This document shows, piece by piece, positions 1 through 10,400 of a stretch of DNA of 64,000 nt. The DNA comes from Xenoacremonium recifei (lineage: Eukaryota > Ascomycota > Sordariomycetes > Hypocreales > Nectriaceae), in NCBI GenBank assembly GCA_012184525.1, contig WOFQ01000075.1, positions 1 to 64,000 of the forward strand. Direction: 5' to 3'. The notes below the pieces were generated by a model. The model did not search any database and was not told the origin of the DNA. It worked only from the letters and a program-made list of their open reading frames with translations. The position numbers were made by a program, and so were the translations under genes. The stretch's first letter is position 1, and each line of letters opens with the position of its first letter.

Positions 1-3
1 CTT

Positions 4-57
4 GCACGCCTATGCGTGCGCGCAAGCATGTGACTTTATTTGCACGCCTATGCGTGC
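4..57. repeat. Pair of identical short palindromes
   Basis: The 16-nt palindrome GCACGCCTATGCGTGC (arms GCACGC/GCGTGC, CTAT loop) occurs at 4-19 and again at 42-57, 22 nt apart. No gene is visible around it, and 58-370 shows nothing else I can support. It could be the end of an element that extends to the left of the window. Confidence 0.6.
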
Positions 58-371
58 ATATATGACTCGCCGGACTCCACGCGGAACAGGTGCAGAAACC
101 CATCTAGGCGTTTTGATCACGTGAGATAACACTGAATACTAAGCCCAATTAGGATAACTATTCGACCCAAAACTGGACTCAGTGGTCCTGTTTCTTGGCC
201 ATTGAACCATCTTGTCTGCTAACAATGTACCTTCTTACATATCTTTCTCAACATTTCTATGTATTATGAGCACCTACCCCCCACAATGCCAACAGGAAGG
301 ATAAGTACGAGGTAGTAGTAGTAGGTTTATTTCGCCCGGGAGAACGGATCTCATAGGGCCATGGGAATACG

Positions 372-870
372 CTGAGCTATGTGTATTTCGCTATAGCAAC
401 AAACCGAGCGAGGCGGTGGCCAGGTACGCGATCACGATCGGGTTTAGAGACGACCAAAACGTGTACACGGCAGAGCTAGAAGCTATGGCAATGGCGCTGA
501 GATGCGTGCCAGAGGGACTGTAACATCGAGAGTTGATGGTTATAACAAACAATCGATCAGCACTGCAGGTGATTGAGCAGCAACAACAGCAGTCGGGACA
601 GTGCACCGCCCAAGGGATGCTGCAGTGATTTCGAATATGGGAAGCTACTAAAGGCCTGCTTAGTTAATAATATAGATATCGTATGTGAGTATTATTATCC
701 TAGGGAGCTTAATAGCCTCTCTCCTATTAAAGAGAGATTAATTATTTTTTAGGCCCTTTTATATTATATTATAAAGTTTATAGTTAATAATGAAATACTG
801 TCAGGTATTAGTTACTGGAAATATGTAAAGGGTTGTATTATTGTATTTCTAAATAATATAGATGGCCTAG
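372..870 (+). mobile_element. Relic of a LINE (Tad-like) retrotransposon, RNase H end
   Basis: One frame around 420-640 reads like the RNase H domain of fungal non-LTR retrotransposons: a TAELEAMAMALR block, then after an in-frame stop an ITNNRSALQ block, then QQSGQ, matching the usual order of acidic-residue motifs. Stops interrupt the frame at several places. From about 660 to 870 the DNA becomes very AT-rich and stop-dense, as expected for the remaining RNase H tail after RIP-like mutation. The reverse transcriptase and endonuclease parts are absent. Element class is inferred from motif order; a database search was not possible. Confidence 0.6.
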
Positions 871-873
871 TTG

Positions 874-1980
874 TCATAATGCTCCCTCCAAGACGAATTC
901 AACGATTCGCTCCAGTCCTTGTAGATCGCCTTCGACGGTCCCTGCTTTATCAGGGTCAACCCAGCCATGAGTGTAGCCCCCTTCAAAATCCGTTATCCAA
1001 GCATTGTCCTCTCGGTCGATTAAGATGTTTTCCGGCTTCGCATCCTCCCAAACACTCCCAAGTTTGTGCAATTCATGCACTGCTTTGCTAATTTGCGCTG
1101 TCCATTTCTCCCTCAATCTCAGTTCTGGCTTATCTTCCATTACGTCGTAGAGCGTCCCGCGGTGATCAATGTAGCGAAGTAACAACCCCAGCGTGCTGTC
1201 ATCTTTATAATCGTGGACTATACCAACGAGGCGGCCAACGAAAACGTCCTCGCTAAGGTGAGACATGATGTTCTTGTAGACGTCTAGTTCTCTGCTGATC
1301 GGGCCACCCGTTATACCTGGTCCAAAGGCCTTGAAGAAACAGATGACCTTCTGTCCCGAACTGTCCAGATTTACCTTCACTTTCGTTGGCATTCGATACA
1401 GCGCGTGCTCCGGCTTTGCAAATTCGATTTCAATCTTTGAAGGATCAAAAAAAAGCGCCCACGTCTCGAGGTTGTCAAGAGTCTCGCCGTTCAGCCAGGT
1501 CCGAGAGGCGACAAGGCCACCATCGTTATCCGTGTGCAATGGGATGAATGTCTCATCGATTGCTTCCAGTTTGCAGCCGAAGGTTTCTGGAAAGAGGTAC
1601 TCTGAAAGAACCGGTTTGGCTTCACCAGTTTGGATTTTGTCAGGGTCGAATGAGGGAAGCGGCTCGGGGGCTAATGGTTTGAACGTTGGGAGGAACAAAT
1701 CAATAATCCAATCGTAGACGTCCTCCTCAAAAATGCCGTCGAACTCGCCTGGGCCCTCTGGTTGAATTGCCTGCAAGTTTCTGAGATATAAGGCCTTTGC
1801 CTTCGGCGAGTTCTGGAAGAATCGCGGAGACATATGGATGCAGAAGCACCGGCCGTTGTACCTCACAGAGATCGTGCTGTCATCGTCTACCTCGCCGCCA
1901 GTCAAGACGGAAAGGACTCTCGGTGGCCACCAATGAGGATGTCTCGATGGCAAGGGAGATCCGTCATCAGTTGACCCCAT
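874..1980 (-). CDS. Kinase-fold protein with degenerate catalytic motifs
   Basis: Single-exon 368-aa frame with a good ATG at 1980. The N-terminal half (about 1-190) has no recognised motif. The C-terminal half looks like the small fungal protein-kinase-like family: a beta-rich N-lobe around residues 195-260, then a catalytic-loop equivalent WEDAKPENILID near residue 312 and a DFG equivalent TDFEGGY near 331. The HRD triad is changed to WED while the loop Lys and Asn are kept, so catalysis is uncertain. Such genes are common in accessory regions of filamentous ascomycetes. The protein ends soon after the activation segment, so most of a normal C-lobe is missing, which is usual for this family. 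Function unknown. Confidence 0.75.
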   Translation of the reverse strand: MGSTDDGSPLPSRHPHWWPPRVLSVLTGGEVDDDSTISVRYNGRCFCIHMSPRFFQNSPKAKALYLRNLQAIQPEGPGEFDGIFEEDVYDWIIDLFLPTFKPLAPEPLPSFDPDKIQTGEAKPVLSEYLFPETFGCKLEAIDETFIPLHTDNDGGLVASRTWLNGETLDNLETWALFFDPSKIEIEFAKPEHALYRMPTKVKVNLDSSGQKVICFFKAFGPGITGGPISRELDVYKNIMSHLSEDVFVGRLVGIVHDYKDDSTLGLLLRYIDHRGTLYDVMEDKPELRLREKWTAQISKAVHELHKLGSVWEDAKPENILIDREDNAWITDFEGGYTHGWVDPDKAGTVEGDLQGLERIVEFVLEGAL

Positions 1981-2109
1981 GGTTAGAGGAAAAAATGTTG
2001 GAAGATGAAAGAAGAGGAAGCCGCAATTTTGGGGGTTATGTTGGTGGGTAGCAACCAGATCATGTGGGTGCCGGACATGTCAACAGCCCAATAGCCATCG
2101 GTTGGTCTT

Positions 2110-2800
2110 AACCGCCGAGCATCTCAGGACCTTGCTCTACATATCGCTAACAATGCTTCTAGATCCGAACAGGGCCTTGCCTTGAAAGTCTGTATCAACA
2201 AACCAACGTCAGATTTTCCCTCTCAGGCGGACACTAAAGCGCCGAATTTGAGATTTCGCCCTCAATCAGCGAAGAGAGTCATCTAGGCAAAAAGTTCGTT
2301 CGCCTAATCGTCGACGACTTTAGTGTCAATGGCCCAACATCGGTCACGCCAATGCTTCCTCTACAAGCCCTTTAGCATCAATGCGACACATTTCTAGAAC
2401 AACCCCCCCGAAAAGATTACAAACTAAAATATTTTGACCAAGGCTTACCGAATATTACTCATTGGGCTGGACCTGTTGTGTCAGGCTGGCGTTGTTCACA
2501 CGACAGCGATGTTCTGCTTACACACCGCGGCCCAACCAGCCATCTCTCCAAATAACATTCTCCTCGGTATCCAAAACGAGAAAACCGCTTCCCAGATCGA
2601 GACAGCCGAGAGAAACCGTCCATTGCCACAAAGAAGTCAAGGAGACCGAAATATGTGCCAATTCCAGCTTCTCTCAATCAGGCACGGTATGCCGAACCTA
2701 TGTGACCCTGAACAAGCTCGATTAGGAGACAAGATTGCCTGGAACATCGTGTCTGACTTCTATTGAGCACTCGAGGTAATGACGGAGCTTTTCAAGATAG
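2110..2800 (+). pseudogene. Decayed SRPK-like protein kinase copy
   Basis: Scattered pieces in different frames follow the order of an SRPK-like kinase. An ALKVCI strand (VAIK region) lies near 2185. A VRLIVDDFSVNGP piece near 2290-2330 is followed by a frameshifted RQCFLYKPF piece. From 2434 to 2766 a 110-codon frame carries GVVHT, ISPNNILLG (catalytic loop, first Asp lost) and CDPEQARLGD (the DFG/EAR region), ending at SDFY just before a stop where RAPEV would follow. At least two frameshifts and two stops separate the pieces. No intact start exists. It is likely a relic related to the second SRPK-like gene at 5271-6868. The region from 1981 to 2110 is the upstream region of the minus-strand kinase-like gene. 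Confidence 0.65.
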
Positions 2801-3093
2801 TTTCTTTATATTCATTCATCGTAAATCATGTCGATACTCATTGGTTGTTATCGAAGGCCTATAGAAATGCCCCGGGGTACCCTCGGTGGGCCCTGGAGTC
2901 TCTTCCCCTCGGCGCCCGACTTGGGCTGTCTTGGGCATCATTCTTCTTGCGCCTTTTCCTTCCTACCTACCTACCTATTTCACTTGTCTTATTCCACGTT
3001 CTGCTGAACAAATTTGCTATTTTCTATCGGCCCGTCTCAAGTGTCTAAATTAGAAGCCACACGAGTCAAATTGTCGTCAAGGGTGTCAGCATC

Positions 3094-4365
3094 ATGTCTT
3101 CGGCTCAAACGTTGAGTTATTCTCTTTCTGGCAACGTCTCAGGCGGGGATAACCTCACGGAATCCTCATCCGGAGGGGACCCTACTCCATTAAGCCCACA
3201 AACACAAACTGAGCTGTCATCTGCCATTCCCGGATCCAACATTTTTCTCCTTGACGATACCCACATGCAATGCTTAGCCGACCTCTTTATCGGGGCCGAC
3301 TTTGCAGTGGGAGCCGGAGACTATAGCTTCCTCGGACAGCAAATTGGAGGGTTCGTGGAGCCAGTGAATTTCGCTGGCCCGGTAGCCTGCGATACAGACC
3401 ATCCTCTGAACTATAACCATGTCGTCGGAGCCGATACCGAAAACGAGCCAACTCTCGCAGATTGGTCACATGGAGACTTCTCTGCTTGTGCCCAACAGGC
3501 TCTTCCTGTCTTTCAGCCTCGACAAGACGACCAGGCTTCTTACGATCAATTTCTTTACGACCAAGTTTCCTACGGCCAGATTCCTAACAGTCAATTTCCT
3601 AACGACCAACTTTCTTACGACCAAATTGCTTACAACCAACTTTCTTACAACCAAATTCCTAGCGACCAAGTTCCTAACGCCCAAGTTCCTAACGACCAAG
3701 TCCTTAACAACCAATTTCTTAACGACCAAGTTCTTAACCAAGTTCTCAACGACCAAGTTTCTTATGACCAAGTTCCTTACGAGCAGGCTCTTCCAAATGA
3801 TCAACAACTTCCTTTCGATTGCGACGATGACGACGACGGCAAAGGCATATTTCGCAACTCCTTCATCCAAGTCCCAAGGTCTGCGTATGATCAACCGTCA
3901 TTCGTCTCTTATCAACAACTCACGAAGCAACGCTGCCAACGACCCCGTCCCCCCCGCCCCGCGAAGTCGGAATTCATTTACCCTCCGAGCGCAACTCCGC
4001 AGGAGAAGCAACGGCTGGCGTCCAGCGAGTTCCGCAGGCGCAACCAACAGCATTTATCGCAACTCCAAGAGTGGGAGTCCGAGGTGCATGCGGAAAACCG
4101 GCGGCTGTGGGAGGATTTTGACCAGCTGAGGGAAGTGGTACATGGGCTGAAGGCGAAGGTGTTCGAGCACGCGGTTTGCGGAGATGCGAGCATCCAGTAC
4201 TACCTCATTAATGAGGCTCGCCGGATTATCCAGGCGATTTACGGCGGCGAGCCTATCTGGCGCCAGCAACCAGGAGGGGAGCAGCCGGGCCAAGTAGTTG
4301 ACATGAAACCTTATACGACTTTACGAGACGTTGGCCCTACGACAAGGGAAGAAACCAGGATCTAG
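3094..4365 (+). CDS. Repeat-rich protein with C-terminal leucine-zipper-like coiled coil
   Basis: Single-exon 423-aa frame starting at ATG 3094. Residues 1-145 are Ser/Gly/acidic and unstructured. About residues 145-235 are a run of Q-containing pentapeptides of the form N/Y-D-Q-V/L/F-P/L/S, followed by an acidic DDDDD patch. Near residue 300 comes a PSATPQEKQR stretch, then EFRRRNQQHLSQLQEWE and a heptad pattern (ENRRLWEDFDQL, REVVHGLKAKV) that resembles the zipper half of fungal bZIP factors. The Asn-x7-Arg signature of a DNA-binding basic region is not present. It may be a degenerate or regulatory bZIP relative. Its promoter side (2800-3093) is pyrimidine-rich with CTAC runs near 2966. Confidence 0.65.
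   Translation: MSSAQTLSYSLSGNVSGGDNLTESSSGGDPTPLSPQTQTELSSAIPGSNIFLLDDTHMQCLADLFIGADFAVGAGDYSFLGQQIGGFVEPVNFAGPVACDTDHPLNYNHVVGADTENEPTLADWSHGDFSACAQQALPVFQPRQDDQASYDQFLYDQVSYGQIPNSQFPNDQLSYDQIAYNQLSYNQIPSDQVPNAQVPNDQVLNNQFLNDQVLNQVLNDQVSYDQVPYEQALPNDQQLPFDCDDDDDGKGIFRNSFIQVPRSAYDQPSFVSYQQLTKQRCQRPRPPRPAKSEFIYPPSATPQEKQRLASSEFRRRNQQHLSQLQEWESEVHAENRRLWEDFDQLREVVHGLKAKVFEHAVCGDASIQYYLINEARRIIQAIYGGEPIWRQQPGGEQPGQVVDMKPYTTLRDVGPTTREETRI
3520..3790 (+). repeat. In-frame 15-nt tandem repeats (DQVPN-type)
   Basis: About seventeen imperfect 15-nt units close to GACCAAGTTCCTAAC encode pentapeptides such as DQVPN, DQLSY and NQIPS inside the gene above. Units stay in frame, and the opposite strand is open over the same stretch because of the repeat composition. 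Unit number is probably variable between strains, which is typical for this repeat type (inference). Confidence 0.8.
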
Positions 4366-4647
4366 AATGGTACCCGTTTCATCGTATACAGATCAGCTCG
4401 CGAAAATACACAATCGTGAGCAAGTCTACACGGGGCATCGTGCGGATCTGGCCTCCACAGAATCCATCGTAAGCAAGTTTACTTATGCAGGGTTCATCCT
4501 CGGCAAGTCTGCATTTGTAGAGTTTATCGTGCGCAGCCTGCACGAGTGTGATCGTAGACACTATCCGTATTTTGAATCCCATTGCCCTCTCTCCCAACCA
4601 TACTTACACGGAGTCTTCTCGATAAGTCAGTTACGAGGTTCACCACA

Positions 4648-4930
4648 TTAGCCAGCAGCCATACACAATGGTTCATTGCCCCAATGCTCCTGAGCCAAAA
4701 TGTCTAGCACATGATTAACGAGGTTGTCGTAGAGCACGTAGTCCTTTTCCTGGCTCGCAGGCTTCGGCCACCACACCATCCCAGCGTCCTGTCAACCGGC
4801 GAAAGCAGAATTAACCGTGACAGAATAATCTTATTATAATACCATCTAAAATTACCTTCAGGTGCTTGGTCTGAAGATTACCCTGTCTCTTGATGCATTG
4901 AAGGCCCTGGCAGTGATCCAAGGGTCAGGT
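4648..4930 (-). pseudogene. Two-exon 3' gene fragment, family not recognised
   Basis: On the minus strand a coding-like stretch from about 4921 to 4856 (contains CQGLQCIK and ends TKHLK) is joined by a canonical intron (GTAATT donor next to 4856, GACAG acceptor next to 4788) to a 47-codon exon 4788-4648 that begins DAGMVWWPKPAS and ends at TAA. The splice keeps frame. Upstream of about 4921 the frame meets a TGA (4925-4927) and no start is visible, so this looks like the surviving 3' end of a gene. The rest of 4366-5270 contains only imperfect short repeats near 4410-4540 and the upstream region of the SRPK-like gene. Confidence 0.4.
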
Positions 4931-5270
4931 CGAATGAAGTTTGCCCATACTTTGTCTTAGAAAAATTGATTGGGCCATTGGAGTATAAGTGGAATGGTGT
5001 CAGGCGTCTGTTGCTCGCGCTAAAAAGTGCCCCAGAGACATGGAACTCGTCCGCGAGCTCGCGCTTCTAGAATGTCTCATGGCTGAGAGGATCGCGAGAC
5101 ATAATACGCCCTCCAATAGAAGCAAGAGGTCTTGATTGAGCCAAGGGCGATCTCTTGCGTAGAAGTGAGGCAGCGCACGTGACCTGATCTTTGGCTGACG
5201 AATATGTACGGAGTATTTCCTAGACCCATCGTTTCATGGACATTTCATCAAGCTTCAGCATTCTCGAAAT

Positions 5271-6868
5271 ATGCTGATGCTCGCTGCCAGGCATTCGAGC
5301 TCGTGCTTTTCATTTCGTGCTCCGCTCAAGCGTGTTTCCGTAAGGCCGCTCTTCCGGTGGCCTCGTGTTCCGCGATTGCGATCCCAATTCGCGACCACTT
5401 TTCCCCTATCACCGGAAACTATCCCACCCGATGTGCTCGTGGATGAAGAAATCGTGCCAGGCTACGACCGGAAGACCTTCTACCCTGCTCATCCTGGCCA
5501 CGTGTTAGACAGCCGATACGAGCTGAAGACGAAGGTTGGCTGGGGATCCTCATCGACCGTCTGGCTGGCAGAAGACCTCAGCGTGTGAGGTTACCGATAC
5601 CAGACCGCCCCTACCGGTGATACTAACTCGGTCACAGGAAGAGAAGGCGAAAGCCGAGAAGATACACTGTTCTCAAGATAAACAGGTGCGACAATGCAGG
5701 CAATGAGGATAGCAAACATGAGCTGGAGATAGCAGAGCGAATCGACGCCGCAAGCCCGGAGCACCGCGGTCGCGCCATCTTGTGCATGGCCAACGAAGTG
5801 TTCAGCATCCAATCCCCTACAGGCTCGTCCCATGTTTGCCTGGCATTCGAGCCCATGAGAGATCCCCTGTGGCTCCTACGCAACCGCGTCTGCAGTGAAC
5901 AGGTGACTCGGGATTGGCTGCCGATCTTCAAAATCTATATCCAAATCCTCATTGAGGGCTTGGAATACTTGCATTCCAAGTGCAAGCTCGTTCACACCGG
6001 TTTGTCCTTTGGTTCTGTCGTTAGTTTGGCCCTCCTAATGTGAAGCTCAAATCGCAGACCTTAAGCTCGACAATATCTTGATGACTTTTGAGGATCAGTC
6101 AGTTCTCGAGGCTTTCGTACAAGCACAGAAGACACATCCCATGGCCCAGAAGGCCGTTGATGGACACATTGTCTACCGTTGTCACAACAACTTTGGCGAT
6201 ATCACTGACCCGTCCTCTCTGAAGAAGATGTATCCCAAGATTACTGACTTTGGGCTCGCGCAACCCGCAGATCAGTCTAGCCCGCTTCTCCATCCTATAC
6301 AGCCTGATCATTGCCACGCGCCGGAAGTCCTGTTAGGAACCTCGTGGTCCTACCCCGCCGACATCTGGAACTTGGGCATCATGGTGTGGGAGTTGCTCGC
6401 TGGTCGCGAGCTTTTCTAAGCTGGCGTGAGTAGCACGAAGCCTTACTGCCCTGCAGAACATCTGGCCGAGATGATTGCAATTCTCGGCCCGGTCCCGGAC
6501 GCACTGGTCCAACGAGAGCGACAGATGCGCCGTTGGCAATGGACTCCTCCTGTCCGAAACACCGAGGGCAAGCTGTGCAGCAATGCATCCGAGTTTTTCG
6601 GCGGGCCTTTCTTTTCTGATAGTGGTATGTTCGGAAGCTCAGCCCAGAGCCTCCTTCGATTGAGGCTTACCGGTTTCTAGGCAAATTTGTGCGAGAGGAT
6701 CTCATACCCTACTCGCGAACGCTGGCGAACGAGGTGCCAGAGTGTATTCCCGAGCACGATCGGGACAGGTTTCTCGCATTCATGAGGAGGATGCTCTGTT
6801 GGCTCCCGGAGGACCGGCCGACAGCCCAGGAGCTCAAAAACGACCCGTGGTTTGCGATGAAGCTCTAA
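5271..6868 (+). pseudogene. SRPK-like protein kinase interrupted by one in-frame stop
   Basis: Four exons fit: 5271-5584, 5638-5999, 6058-6624 and 6681-6868, all with canonical ends and consistent phases, giving 477 codons including the final stop. The protein has the fungal SRPK-like layout: a PGYDRKTFYPAHPG leader, glycine loop VGWGSSSTVWLAEDL, VLKI Lys strand, catalytic loop VHTDLKLDNIL spanning the intron 2 junction, TDFGLAQ, HAPEVLLG, ADIWNLGIMVWELLAGRELF and the C-lobe ending AQELKNDPWF. A TAA at 6417-6419 follows GRELF directly, in frame, and the reading continues AGVSSTKPYCPAEHLAEMIA. That single stop removes about 150 residues of the C-lobe. CAA-to-TAA would explain it. A truncated product could be made, but a full kinase cannot unless the stop is read through. 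Confidence 0.75.
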
Positions 6869-7064
6869 TATAGTGGAGTGATCCTTGTTTGTTCTCCCTC
6901 ATGTCTGAACGTAGAGAGGAATGAACCAATATTCCAACTGCTTTTCGTGATTCGTTGAACCCAAGATTCCAACGATAGAAGAGGAGGAAGCCCGCAAGTT
7001 TTGGGGGAAGAGGCCCTAACGAAGCGCCCCCAAATCAGGGCGCGACCCAGCCAAACACACCGCT

Positions 7065-7433
7065 GTGCCGTCCCGTCAGACCCATGTTCTCAAGTTATAT
7101 TGGTTATACTGCCTTAGCTGTGTAACTATTTTCAGCTCGAATCTATCTGACCTATTCTGGACAGCTGCAGCATCACGTGCAAGGCGTTGTTGGAAGGCGT
7201 CCCTCGTCGGGCTGTTTGGGCTTCGGCTGAGCCTGAACCAGGCTCGCACACCAGCCTACGAATCTCCCACGACTGTTACAATCTCCCAGATCTCTAGAAC
7301 CTGCTGGCTGCATCGAGAAACAGTAAGTCATACGACTCTCCAACGCAAGGCGTCCTTTCTCCTAGGCATCTTCGGTATTCGCATCCCACTAACATACGGC
7401 GAAGGCGAAGCGAACGCGTCCAGGCGGCCTCGA
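7065..7433 (+). pseudogene. HET-domain tail in frame upstream of the NLR gene
   Basis: The frame is open upstream of the first ATG of the NLR gene from about 7065 without any ATG. It contains ASFLLGIFGIRIPLTYGEGE, the segment that closes HET domains of fungal incompatibility proteins (usual form: LLGIF...PLLYGEG). The front of a HET domain is not found between 6868 and 7065. Either the NLR once carried a HET domain whose front is lost, or unseen upstream exons exist. The call as relic is inference. Confidence 0.5.
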
Positions 7434-10400
7434 ATGGAGATGGAACGAACGACCAGCTCCGAGGCTAACAAAAGGCGCCTCGAGGAGGCAAACCGCAGCC
7501 GGTCGGAAGACTCACAGAGTCCCCGTCAGCATGACTCTGAGACTGCTCGCCCATGCAAGCGGCACAATCAAGGCTTCCCCTCTGGCGAGGAGCCGTCCGC
7601 CGCTGCGGCCCAGATTACACATATCGACAACAAGGAGAAGCCGGTTAAGGATGGTCTTGTAGATCTTCTTTTCTTTCCCAAAATCTACGAGCGCTTGGAA
7701 AGTCTACCAGCCGCCCAAGAGAACACTTGCCGCTGGTTTCTTGAGAAGCAGCAATACGCAGCCTGGCGCGACGCGGCACAGAAGCCAGAACATGGCGGTT
7801 TTCTCTGGATCGTGGCCAGCCCAGGCAGTGGAAAGTCAACCCTGATGAAGTTTCTTTTCGAGCAGATGAGACACAGCACAAAAGACGACCCGTCGCATAT
7901 CATACTCTCATTCTTTTTCGTCGGACGCGGAACAATTGAGGAGAGATCGCCCAACGGTCTATATCGATCACTTCTCTATCAACTTTTCGAGCAGGCTACG
8001 GACCTCAAGGAGAGTTTGGAGTGGATGACAGACAACGATGCGACAGGTATTCACCAGAATGGTTGGACCGAAGAAGCGCTGCAGCGGACGTTGATGGAAG
8101 CTGTATCGAAGCTTGGGAGTCGGTCGTTGACGATTTTCGTGGATGCGCGGGATGAGTGCGACATGATGCAGGCAGCCCCAATGGTTTCCTTCTTCGAAAA
8201 GCTCTACAATCACACCAAAGGCAAAGACTTCCGGTTGCAGGTCTGCTTCTCTACCCGGGACTATCCGGCCATTGTCATAGAAACCGGCGTCAGGGTTGTT
8301 CTGGAATACCAAGTCGGGCACATGCACGACATCCAGCAGTACGTCAAGTCGAAACTTAAGGTGCGTAAGGAGAAGATTGCCGAAACGCTCCGGTCGGAGA
8401 TTGTCCAGAAGTCTTCCGGCAACTTCCTCTGGGTCGTCTTGGTAATGAAGATCCTTGATGAGGAAGGTCTCAAAGGCTCAGCCTCCATCGCCGCACTTCG
8501 CAGGCATCTGAAGACAATCCCAATCCCGGAAAGACTCGGCTGTTTGTTCAAAAATATCCTCGCAAGAAACGCGAAGGACCTTCAAACATTGCACCTCAGT
8601 CTCAAATTGCTTCTCTTTGCTTCGCGTCCTCTCAAACTAGAGGAGTTCTTCTTCGCCGTCGGGCTCGCCCTCAACAAAGAAATCTCAACTTCTTGGGATC
8701 GGGTGCACGTCTCACTGGAGTATATAGAGAGGTTCGTGAGTTCGTCCACCGAGGGCCTAGTCGAGGTCACCCGCAACAAACCTTCCGAAGTCCAGTTCAT
8801 ACATCAGTCTATTCCAGAATTCTTGTTAAGCTCTGAAGGCCAACAGTGGTTTGGACTTTCAGGTAACCTTGAAGGTTACTGCCATAACATGCTGAAGAAT
8901 TGCTGCTTGGTTCACCTCAATGCACCTATTCTCAAAAGCGTTGAGATACCGGATCCGCTACCACAAGGCCCTGAAGGAGCAAAACTGAGGGAAGACCTTA
9001 ACCTCAGGTTTCCATTCCTCTCGTATTCCATCCTCAACGTCCTTCGACACGCCAACGGCGCCCAGCATTGCCATATTCAGCAGGACGGTTTCCTTGCCAG
9101 TTTCCCTCTTCCACGATGGGTAGCCTTCAACAATGCCCTCGAAAAGCATGTCGTTCGGCGGTACACCAAATCCATTAGCCTCCTTTATCTCCTGGCTGAA
9201 AACGATTTGGCGGACCTTATTAAAGTCCACCCTCGGGCGATGGCGGCTTGCTTCGAGGTTGGAAATGAACGCCATGGGACACCCATTTTTGCAGCGCTGG
9301 CGACCAACAACAATAAGGCCATCAAGTCGTTTGTTAAGGTCTTCTTATATCAAGCACCCTTGGCCTCTCCGATTCGTGGCTTATGCGAAGAATATTCCCG
9401 GAGATTGGAGCGTGTTATGACTAGTCGCACGTTCACTTTCTCCCACAACAGGAGCGTCCTGTCCCATGTCCTGGAGCGGGATGACAAGGGGCTTCTGGCT
9501 TTTTTCATCGCTGCAAGGCACGCAAATGGACAAGACCTGGATGTAGAGGCCATAGTGTCTTATGCTGCAGATAGAGGCTATAGATCTGTGGTCACTGCGC
9601 TGCTGACGCTGATTGTCAAGAAAATCGACGTCAAGCCGAAGGATACATCTGAAGAAACACCATACTCTTCTTGGCTTGCAAAGGATAGACGCGATGTGTC
9701 GGGGCTGCTTCTCGATAACAGCTGCGCGATCGAGTCGAAGGACGAATTGGGCCGCTCGCAGCTGTCAGATGCCGCCTATCATGGGCGCGAGGCTGCCGTG
9801 AGGATACTCCTCGAGCACGGCGCCGAGCTTGAGTCAAAGGATGGATGCGAGCGAACGCCGCTTTCGCTTGCCGCCGAGAACGGGTTCGAGGCTATCGTAC
9901 AGCTACTCCTTGACAAAGGCGCTGAGGTTGACTCAAAGGATAAACTTGCTCAGACGCCGCTATCGCGTGCCGCTTCGTATGGGCAAGATGCTATTGTCAG
10001 GCTGCTGCATAAGACAGGCCAGGCTGAGGTGAATGTAAGAGACTGGCTCGGCTGCACGCCGCTATCGCTCGCCGCTCAGAGGGGGCACGCGACTGTTGTG
10101 CGGACGCTTCTTGAGACGGCCAACATCGACATCAATGGGAAAGACAACCTGGGGTTTACGCCGCTATTACATACCACTATAAGTGGGCGCGAAACTGCTA
10201 TGCGAGTGCTTCTCGAGGCGACAAATACCGAAGTCAATATGAGAGACCGCAGTGGCCTGACGCCTCTGTCATGGGCCGCCCAGGAGGGACTCGAGGCTAT
10301 GGTGCGGATTCTCCTCAAATCGGCTAGAAGTTACATCGAAGCGAGAGACTATAATGGTCGAACGCCTTTGTCATTGGCCGCCCACGCAGGACACGAGGTT

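Noticed and set aside
3466..3894. 142-codon minus-strand open frame opposite the DQVPN repeats
   Set aside because: It is a by-product of the 15-nt repeat (VRNLVVRKL pattern) and has no start context or independent motif.
6600..6680. Alternative splicing that would skip the TAA at 6417
   Set aside because: No donor/acceptor pair around 6417 keeps the conserved WELLAGRELF and HLAEMIA blocks; the only nearby GT...AG pair is 31 nt long.
7065..7433. Start of the NLR protein at 7065
   Set aside because: The codon is GTG; the first in-frame ATG is 7434. The upstream frame is kept only as a HET relic.
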